64,000 bases of DNA from a virus, in the IMG/VR virus record IMGVR_UViG_3300044816_000066, positions 1 through 64,000 of that record; one strand, written 5' to 3'. The translations under genes were made by a program, and so were the position numbers. The notes beneath the pieces are model-generated. The model was given only the letters and a program-made list of their open reading frames with translations. It was not told the origin of the DNA and ran no database searches. Below are positions 58,201-64,000 of this stretch, piece by piece (position 1 is the stretch's first letter; the number at the start of each line of letters is the position of its first letter).

Positions 58201-60645
58201 GATGCACAAACCAGCCTTGCAGTAGGCGGATATACCCAATGGTTTCTGGGGCCATCCGCAACGCGGATTGAGGCGTATGGCCTAACCGCTGGTTCGATCC
58301 TGCTGACCGGCGGCGGATACCATATGTGGAACGTCAATGGCACGTTAGCCGCGAACAGTTCGCTTGCTACCCTGCTCCCGCAATCCACATTCCAGGGGAT
58401 GTACAACGCCGATAGCAGCACGCTGACTACAACGTTTTTTGGGCCAGCAATAACCACGCCAAAACTCCAGATTCCTCTAGACAGTTCTACGGTGTCAGCG
58501 GCGACCTTCGGGAGTGGAGCGAATGCCAATGTCTACCTGGACTTTGCAACTAGATGGACGCCCGGTTGGACATCGGGCTTTATCGTCGAGATGGGAGCCA
58601 AGAACAACTATTGCTTCGGTACGAATGGCTCATCGGCTGGCTTCGGAAACACCACGGCGGATTGTTCTTTCTGGATCGGCAACGCAGGTCTCGGACTGAG
58701 TGCGCTCGGGGCCGGCAGTTCCACCATTTTGAACAATGCGGTTTGGCTAACGGCCACGCCCGGAAGCAATCACGGGATCGTTCCCGGAAACATGTTTGAG
58801 AATCAGGACACATCAGTTACTTCCAGGACCATCGGAGCAAACTGCTCCGCTAACTGTGTAATCGTAAACGGCACTGGTGCGGTTTCCTTGGTTACCGGAT
58901 CGGCTCTTATTACCGTTACGGCGGGAACGACCGGCTTCGTTAATCTCTACATCGATGAGGCTGGAGTGTATCAGGTGACAACGCCCACGGGTGTAACCGT
59001 TACGTGCGTCGGAACCGGGGCCACTTGCACCATCACGGCGCTTGGGACTGCTCAGCCAGGATGGATTCCCCTATACCAGTACGGGGTGAACGCATCTACC
59101 CAATTCAGCCAAGATGTGGATGTGCGGACGCCAATGAAATCGAACGGGGCGAACCGCGCGACCAAGCCAAACACGGTAACATTCGCCACTTGTAATAATT
59201 GCGCTCCGGCCGTAACGGCATCTTCGAACACAAACACCATCGTCAACATCACGCTGACCGGCAACATGCTGGTAGGTACGGGCGGCGGCACACTCACCGG
59301 GCTTGTGGCCGGGCAGTATGCAACCTTCTCCTATTGCGCTGGCGCTGGCGGCCCCTTCACGGCTTACCTGCCCACCAATGTTCTCGGCGTGGCATCCCCC
59401 TTCTCCGTTGCGGCCAACACGTGCGTGAACTGGATTTCTCTGTCTGACGGAACGAACGCCAACCTGGTCAGCACAGTTCAGTCGACAGGCAGCGGAGTGC
59501 TCCCTGGAATATCGATACCGGCTTCTGGTGGCGGAACAGGCTCCACGTTCCATCAATCGGCCAACACTTCATCGGCCCTTACCGTCACTGATCCGGCATT
59601 CAGCGGGACGCTGGTAGGGCTCGCGGGTGTCAACACCTTCACGGCGGCCGGTACGGCGGACTTCAGCGCTTCGACCGTGGCCGATGCCTTCAAGGTTCCG
59701 GTCAAGGCCGCATTCACGGCCGGGGCCAATGGCTCCATCGGCTTCGATTCAACGAACCTGAACTATCACGGTTATAACGGGGCGGACGGGATCGTGCCGC
59801 TCACAACGGGCACGCCGGCGAATAACGATTGCGTCAAGTATGTTGTTGCCTCCGGGAAGGTAACTCAGACCACAGCGGGCGCGGCTTGCGGTAGTGGCTC
59901 TGGTGGAGGGGTTCCCTTCGCGGCAGACACAACGAACAACGGAACGCAATATACCAACGCCCCAAGCGGGTTTGTCCTGACAACCGGTGCTGTGGTTGGG
60001 ATGACAACCACAGCGGCGAACTCCACGGGCGCCCCTACTCTGAATGTGAACGGCACCGGAGTCAAGAACATCATTATCTGTAACGGGAACGGGAGCCAAT
60101 CTTTGCAGAACGGCGACCTGGACACCCTTGCCAACGGTCAAGTTCATTACTTTGCATACAACGGAACGGCATGGAATCTCCAGAATCCAAAGATTACGAA
60201 CTGCACGACTCTGATGACGGGCATCAACAATGGATTCTCTACCAACGGTAGGCTCACTGGATTCAACGGAAACAGCACCGGTGGTCTTGGGTTGTACGCT
60301 ATCCACGGCGATTCGAACTTCATCAGCAATCACGGGACGGCCGCAATTACTACCACGACCCTCGCGGCATGGCAGGGCAATACCGGTGAGTTCTGGAATG
60401 TCCAGTGTTACGCGAACGTCCACACCACTGGCACCGGCACGCTCACGGTGACTATCGGTTGGACAGACGGAAATGCAACGGCAAAAACAGATGCCACGAT
60501 GACACTGGCGATGACGGGAGCCGCTGGCTCACTCGCCAGACTAAACATACCTATCATCGTCGGCGCGGGAAATATCACCTACGCGGGTAGCGCTACCACG
60601 ACCGGCACGTACGATCTTCGCTGTCTGGCGGCGAGGGGCGCGTAA
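55276..60645 (+). CDS. Giant exported beta-helix-like protein
   Basis: 1789 residues. The N-terminus MKTRTAMRRFALLVILACSL leads to a Sec-type signal (ELYGQQ cleavage). N-terminal and C-terminal parts share a repeat: AATLNVNASSAVAMT and later FDGTHWQMQG, compared with APTLNVNGTGVKNII and FAYNGTAWNLQN. Centre (residues about 630-1050) contains repeated Gly/Asn/Ser strands (HGLSNYNSHSITFQGVYVTG, EVTLRDVSLKANG) typical of a right-handed beta-helix. It may be a polysaccharide-degrading tailspike or an exported surface protein. No catalytic residues assigned. It ends directly overlapping the next exported protein. Confidence 0.65.
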   Translation: MKTRTAMRRFALLVILACSLGELYGQQTVDNSGAAVVIPFPMVSDFPGRCRAGQHVIYTPTVPPNVYECAADGVSWVLASGSAASLPSNINVISTNGAGTPGSSNAHNLSAPSTCVVSSSSATVYACTTSPTFVPADGDAIYFKANLANTGAATLNVNASSAVAMTTQGGTFTPLVANDLKVNQQSLFVFDGTHWQMQGQTGNAAAGGGVSAVSGTGPISSTGGATPAIACATCIISSTTYSNPAWITSIASSILSGALPAGNEPAHTGDMTNTAGSLATTVSRINGTALSGLATGIVKNTTGTGVPSIAIASDFPTLNQNTTGTAANITGVAAVVNGGSGVTAAQGNGTKVQLSTGTTTSNNCVKFDANGNTVDAGAACGTGGSTSPGGVATDVQINGGTFAADTGNFQEDNVSHTLTIPNVTSSGTMQSAISSAQRSNAVYQMAAYPAGVSWTSFPGAGTVYNPPTLSTGCQAVGNSTDGVTYIFVGPSPFTSLSTQSSDLVHWWPIPGSDGTTNKTPANADCAHYLALADLNARGLKVGMMHVVGVNLTNYGLCMPTDSTLPTLMYFGEASSNNNPSSSEIRATGTIPNYPRVCDAIITYPETTASPRTAAGVWNLSLIGNNNANNINSFAAHGLSNYNSHSITFQGVYVTGVYNNSFQLGPQNGFQGDNWGAGNYNAGGYEVTLRDVSLKANGRTPGSWAHVAAITPSGGSINGTYSTFTGLNSYINQPFFNKIISAVMAGTATVTGTRDQYCIVNTFNGGGTGQTGRVYLTGVNTITTGQPISLDFGAGSDGYTGAVTTANLVNGTATCSVTGQAVTANVYSSVTVNGTGATGAVACSTTPPVITGASSGSAGAYSMTSITLSGSSGCVGSAYIVANDIAPIEYGLYIASTTDGRTFNVTTSSLGTDAAIGDFAGAWVHHGPHPIQGNTCIRDSGIGDQWYGPQFDSCPGFGARIYANESRWYGGLAEMNDAQTSLAVGGYTQWFLGPSATRIEAYGLTAGSILLTGGGYHMWNVNGTLAANSSLATLLPQSTFQGMYNADSSTLTTTFFGPAITTPKLQIPLDSSTVSAATFGSGANANVYLDFATRWTPGWTSGFIVEMGAKNNYCFGTNGSSAGFGNTTADCSFWIGNAGLGLSALGAGSSTILNNAVWLTATPGSNHGIVPGNMFENQDTSVTSRTIGANCSANCVIVNGTGAVSLVTGSALITVTAGTTGFVNLYIDEAGVYQVTTPTGVTVTCVGTGATCTITALGTAQPGWIPLYQYGVNASTQFSQDVDVRTPMKSNGANRATKPNTVTFATCNNCAPAVTASSNTNTIVNITLTGNMLVGTGGGTLTGLVAGQYATFSYCAGAGGPFTAYLPTNVLGVASPFSVAANTCVNWISLSDGTNANLVSTVQSTGSGVLPGISIPASGGGTGSTFHQSANTSSALTVTDPAFSGTLVGLAGVNTFTAAGTADFSASTVADAFKVPVKAAFTAGANGSIGFDSTNLNYHGYNGADGIVPLTTGTPANNDCVKYVVASGKVTQTTAGAACGSGSGGGVPFAADTTNNGTQYTNAPSGFVLTTGAVVGMTTTAANSTGAPTLNVNGTGVKNIIICNGNGSQSLQNGDLDTLANGQVHYFAYNGTAWNLQNPKITNCTTLMTGINNGFSTNGRLTGFNGNSTGGLGLYAIHGDSNFISNHGTAAITTTTLAAWQGNTGEFWNVQCYANVHTTGTGTLTVTIGWTDGNATAKTDATMTLAMTGAAGSLARLNIPIIVGAGNITYAGSATTTGTYDLRCLAARGA

Positions 60646-63600
60646 TGCGAGCGCTTTTTCTCTGCTTGGTTCTGTGCGGGGCTCTCTCCGCACAGCAGAC
60701 TTACACACTCACCGAAGCGACTACGGTTCAAGCAACGCCGCTACGGCCCGGCATCAACTTCGCGCAAACTTCCGTTTCTGGAGTGGGTCAGCCGTGGAAG
60801 GATCTGTTTTATCCGGCCAATGGTCAGATGGAGGGGTATGTCACCTCGCAACTATGGGCGTGCGGGGCGGGAACAACCACTTCCTGCTCGATGTACAACA
60901 TCCATCAGGGCGATCTCTATGACTCTCAAATCCCGCTGAACTTCTTCGCCGGAGGGACCTTCACAGTCTTGGTGGCAAATACCAACGGTGGAGGTGCGGG
61001 AGCGGCGCGCGGTTGTACTGGTTCAATCACTGGGAATTATCAAGGCGCGCAATCGGTTCACAACACCCTGACGGCCACATACAACAATGGAACGGGAGTC
61101 GCCACCTACACCAATTCGAGCGCGCTCCCGGCATCGTGGGCTAATGGTGACTACGTTGCGATTGATGGCGGTCAAGGCGGCGGCTTCTCCCAGAACGGAT
61201 ACGGCAATAACAACAACCCAGTAATCGGGGCTTTGCTCAATGTCACCGGGACAACCTTTCAACTCCAGCTTGCCACCGGTCTAGGGCTTACTTCCGATAG
61301 CAATGGCAACGGCGGGAGACTGATTAAATTCTCGTTTGGTACAACATGCGGAGCGGCCATCCAAAACGGAGACGTGATCGGCATTACGACGTCTGGCGCT
61401 CCAGCGGCCTGCTCTTCTTCGTGCGTCAATCATTTCAATTCAGGAGACTATCAGGGTAGTTCGGGAGGTGTCGGTAGCCTTGAGAGTACCGACCTTCCTC
61501 CGGGAAGCACCGGGCATTACGCGCTTAAGATAGACAACTCGGCCAACTCCAGTTCACAATCCAACGTTGAGGTATCGGTGGATACAGGCGGCGGCGGAGA
61601 CTCTCCCGGTGTGCTCATGAACGGCGGCACGTGGCGCGTGCAATTTCAGATCAAGACAACCTCCTGCACGGGAACCTGCACAGTGAACGCGAGCATCGCC
61701 AGATATGGTGGGACTGGATTCACAACCAATTTCGCGGGCAACCCGTACACTATTACGCCGAATGGGACGGCAGGCGCAGGATGGCAGACGATCACGCAAG
61801 ACTTTACGCCGGCTGAAACGGCAGCATCGGCCGCGGGCGGGAAGATCAGATTTTTACTTTCGACATCGGCAACGCAGGGCGTTTACCTTCTCAAGAATGT
61901 AAAGGTATTCCAGCTCACCGGAACAAACGGGGCAAACACCACCGTCTACCGAGATGCGATCGTAACGGCGCTGACGAATTTCAAGCCCGGAACGCTTCGC
62001 CTATGGGATGGAAACACCGGCGAGACGCTTGATAATTGGATCTCGAATCCAGACGGCCATGCGATCGCACGGTTCAATGAATATCCAGGATCTGCTGACG
62101 GTAAAATTCAATCCCTTCCGGAGTTTCTTGAGTTGTGCGTATTTCATGGGGCGGACCCGTTCATCTCCGTACCGACTTGGTTCGATAACACATCCGCCAG
62201 CAACCTCATCGATTACCTTGCCGGGAGTGGCGCAACCACATACGGAGCGAAACGGAACGCATGGCTGGCGGCAAATGGCTACGCGCAAACCACCTTTACC
62301 TCGCTGTTCAATAAGATCCACCTCGAGCTTGGGGATGAATCCTGGAACAGTGCTGGCGGTTTCACCGGACAGAACCTTATCTATCAGATTCAGATGGGTC
62401 AACTAGACAAATACACCTTTGGAGCGATGAAGGCAAATTCCAATTACACCTCGGGCAAGTTCGACATGGTGCTGAACTGTCGGCAGGGCGACAACAGCAC
62501 CTTCGGGCCGTGCTACGCCAATCACCAAGCAGACACGACCGGCCATGACTCGATTACCCAGTCTGGCTATACGTATCTTGTCGACGGAATGACCACGACG
62601 AACTCAACGACGGAGTGGACCGCCAAGGTCGCTACTACGTGGGGATATATCAACGATGCAACCAACGGCAATGGCGCGGTGATGACCGCCCTGATCGCTG
62701 GAAGCGGACGGGTTGTCCCGATCAACATCTATGAGGAGCAGGACAGCCAGCAGGGCTTCGGCGGCACCACCACCGTCAACAATGCTCAAATGTCCAATGA
62801 TGTTTCGGCGCAGGGTTCGGGATTGGCGCAAGTAATCGGCTACATGGAAATCATGAAAGCATGGAATGCCCCCCAAAACATCTGGAATTTTATGCAGTAT
62901 GTGGACCAAGCCTGTTGCAGTCTAGGGAACATTCCCATATGGGGAATCGGTATCGGCTATGGGGGCGGGAACAATCAACAACGTCCCGTTCAAGTCATGC
63001 AGGGCGCGGCTAACCAGTGCATCATCGGCACCGAGTACGGCGGGGCATGGACCTCACGCAACACCTTCAACAGCGCGGCGCTAAATGGCTATAACGCCCT
63101 GAATGGCGTTCCGTACGCGCACATGTGGGCATTCAAGAGCGGAACGAGTCGCTGTATCGTCGCGGTCAACGCTGATCCTACGAATGCCCAAGTGGTGACG
63201 TGGGGCGGAAACGTCCCGTCCGGCTCGATGACGCAAACGCTTATCAGCGCGGCCGAGAATGCGACGAACGAAGTTGCTGGCACGATTAGTATCGCCCCGG
63301 CGGTCTCCACAGTGACGGCAGCCAGCACGTACAGCATCCCGGCCCACTCCATGGTCACCTTGGCCTTCACCTCGGGTGCCCCAACGCCCTCCATCGCCTC
63401 GGTGACGCCAAACACCGGCGCGCAAGGCACAACTATCAGTAGCGTGGCCATCGTCGGCACATCTACCAACTTCGTTAACGGAACATCCGTGGGGAGCTTC
63501 TCGGGTACCGGGATCACGGTGAACACCACCACGGTATCGGACGCCACCCACGCCACGCTGAATATCACCATCGCAGGCGGGGCAACCCTTGGCGCGCGAG

Positions 63601-63734
63601 ACGTCACGGTAACGACTGGCGCTGAGGTGGCAACTATGACATCGGGTTTTACTGTAAGCGCCGCCGCCGTTCCAAGTCATCAGTCTACAATGTACGGCAA
63701 CGCGCACCCGTCCGGTAACATCTCGGTTCACTAA
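60645..63734 (+). CDS. Putative exported glycoside hydrolase with IPT/TIG domain
   Basis: 1029 residues from ATG 60645 (TAATG). Signal peptide MRALFLCLVLCGALSAQQ. An N-terminal beta-rich domain is followed by a TIM-barrel-like region (about residues 430-830) with LRLWDGNTGETLDNWI, FLELCVFHGADPFISVPTWF, and the acid/base candidate in HLELGDESWN near 558-566. The nucleophile candidate is INIYEEQD near 694-698. This layout resembles clan GH-A glycosidases. The C-terminal 100 residues contain an IPT/TIG-like domain (SVTPNTGAQGTTISSVAIVG, ARDVTVTTGAEVATMTSGF). It may degrade capsular or biofilm polysaccharide. Confidence 0.6.
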   Translation: MRALFLCLVLCGALSAQQTYTLTEATTVQATPLRPGINFAQTSVSGVGQPWKDLFYPANGQMEGYVTSQLWACGAGTTTSCSMYNIHQGDLYDSQIPLNFFAGGTFTVLVANTNGGGAGAARGCTGSITGNYQGAQSVHNTLTATYNNGTGVATYTNSSALPASWANGDYVAIDGGQGGGFSQNGYGNNNNPVIGALLNVTGTTFQLQLATGLGLTSDSNGNGGRLIKFSFGTTCGAAIQNGDVIGITTSGAPAACSSSCVNHFNSGDYQGSSGGVGSLESTDLPPGSTGHYALKIDNSANSSSQSNVEVSVDTGGGGDSPGVLMNGGTWRVQFQIKTTSCTGTCTVNASIARYGGTGFTTNFAGNPYTITPNGTAGAGWQTITQDFTPAETAASAAGGKIRFLLSTSATQGVYLLKNVKVFQLTGTNGANTTVYRDAIVTALTNFKPGTLRLWDGNTGETLDNWISNPDGHAIARFNEYPGSADGKIQSLPEFLELCVFHGADPFISVPTWFDNTSASNLIDYLAGSGATTYGAKRNAWLAANGYAQTTFTSLFNKIHLELGDESWNSAGGFTGQNLIYQIQMGQLDKYTFGAMKANSNYTSGKFDMVLNCRQGDNSTFGPCYANHQADTTGHDSITQSGYTYLVDGMTTTNSTTEWTAKVATTWGYINDATNGNGAVMTALIAGSGRVVPINIYEEQDSQQGFGGTTTVNNAQMSNDVSAQGSGLAQVIGYMEIMKAWNAPQNIWNFMQYVDQACCSLGNIPIWGIGIGYGGGNNQQRPVQVMQGAANQCIIGTEYGGAWTSRNTFNSAALNGYNALNGVPYAHMWAFKSGTSRCIVAVNADPTNAQVVTWGGNVPSGSMTQTLISAAENATNEVAGTISIAPAVSTVTAASTYSIPAHSMVTLAFTSGAPTPSIASVTPNTGAQGTTISSVAIVGTSTNFVNGTSVGSFSGTGITVNTTTVSDATHATLNITIAGGATLGARDVTVTTGAEVATMTSGFTVSAAAVPSHQSTMYGNAHPSGNISVH

Positions 63735-63751
63735 GTAAAGTTTTCCGCCTG

Positions 63752-63784
63752 ATCCTTTCGTTGGCCAATCCCTAGCGAAAGGAT
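63752..63784. terminator. Hairpin between convergent operons
   Basis: ATCCTTTCG (63752-63760) pairs perfectly with CGAAAGGAT (63776-63784), loop 15 bases. There is only a weak T-tract in either direction. It lies between the end of the rightward block and the leftward genes, so a bidirectional terminator role is likely. Confidence 0.5.
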
Positions 63785-63795
63785 TTCCCTCCTTA

Positions 63796-63873
63796 CTACT
63801 TAGTCCAAATCAACGTGGCGATCACGGCGAGTATCCCGGCGATCACAAGCAGTAGGATGCGGATCGGTTTCAT
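63796..63873 (-). CDS. 25-residue single-span membrane peptide
   Basis: Minus strand: MKPIRILLLVIAGILAVIAT LIWTK, one hydrophobic span after a short basic start. ATG overlaps the stop of the upstream leftward gene (ATGA). Very small, but coupling and composition support a real gene. Function unknown. Confidence 0.5.
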   Translation of the reverse strand: MKPIRILLLVIAGILAVIATLIWTK

Positions 63874-64000
63874 GCAGACATCGTTTCTTCAACTTCGGGA
63901 GCCCCACAGCTACCGCAGAAATGATGTCTTAGTGGGATCGACGCTCCGCATTCACCGCAGAACTTACCCTTGGAAACTACTTCTTCAATGGTCTGCTCTC
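63870..64000 (-). CDS. Double zinc-ribbon protein (partial)
   Basis: Minus-strand frame open to the right edge, stop at 63870-63872. It contains FCGECGASIPLRHHFCGSCG, two CxxC pairs 15-16 residues apart, the pattern of a double zinc ribbon, then EVEETMSA. The start lies outside the window. Confidence 0.65.
   Translation of the reverse strand, partial: EQTIEEVVSKGKFCGECGASIPLRHHFCGSCGAPEVEETMSA

Noticed and set aside
59749-60423. Long antisense frame in the giant exported protein (and similar ones at 63081-63731 and 55995-56594)
   Set aside because: These arise because GC-rich repetitive coding DNA has few stops in the complementary frame. They have no start signals or domains.
1-64000. tRNA, rRNA or diversity-generating retroelement
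   Set aside because: By eye I saw no cloverleaf with CCA-adjacent acceptor stem, no rRNA-like stretch, and no reverse transcriptase gene. A tRNAscan run would be decisive.

Overview
The window reads as a large part of a temperate, tailed dsDNA bacteriophage (siphovirus-type) genome of roughly 55-58% GC. Almost all genes are on the + strand, tightly packed, and linked by ATGA, GTGA or TAATG stop/start overlaps. The long tape-measure gene, the tail tube and distal-tail genes, and the lack of any sheath or contractile baseplate gene point to a long non-contractile tail. A tyrosine integrase with an excisionase-like gene points to lysogeny. The likely host is a soil bacterium of the Acidobacteria (Bryobacter/Solibacter type). 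I infer this from the style of the integrase, excisionase and replication proteins, from Sec signal peptides ending in Ala-Gln or Gly-Gln, and from an IPT/TIG-like C-terminal domain. It is not proven. I found no tRNA, rRNA, CRISPR array or insertion sequence.

Layout. 1-4 kb: the end of a repeat protein, small unknown genes, then a recombination set (PD-(D/E)XK nuclease, coiled-coil protein, RecT-like annealing protein). 4-6 kb: a glycosyltransferase followed by a striking foldback RNA structure and a terminator. 5.7-8.4 kb: DUF3310 and ABA-sandwich proteins, excisionase-like protein and integrase, with a candidate attP region at 8.44-8.64 kb. 8.6-16 kb: an HNH-AP2 homing endonuclease, small repeat proteins, a helicase-methyltransferase fusion, an HD hydrolase, DUF2303 and RusA. 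16-21 kb: small genes, a second PD-(D/E)XK nuclease, a replication initiator-like protein and a primase-helicase. 21-23.2 kb: accessory genes including an exported coiled-coil protein.

23.2-24.2 kb is the control centre: three leftward small genes face the rightward genes across a region with two opposed sigma70-type promoters that share a palindromic operator. 24-31.8 kb then holds zinc-ribbon and HTH proteins, terminase small-subunit candidate and large subunit (long out-of-frame overlap), portal, scaffold and a P22-type coat protein. 31.8-48.1 kb holds the connector, tail completion, tail tube, frameshifted tail chaperones, tape measure and tail tip genes, interrupted by two related HNH endonuclease genes. 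48.2-63.7 kb holds a spike/fibre protein, a lysis region with an amidase endolysin, and two very large exported proteins: a 1789-residue beta-helix-like protein and a 1029-residue putative glycoside hydrolase. A hairpin then separates these from a leftward zinc-ribbon operon that runs off the right edge.

Together the genes describe a complete lytic programme (recombination and replication, packaging, capsid, tail, lysis) with an integration module. The least ordinary parts are the foldback RNA at 5.5 kb, the divergent operator at 24.0 kb, the set of five proteins with Sec signal peptides (three of them small), and the relics and duplications around the homing endonucleases. No single gene set forms a system that I can call new with confidence.
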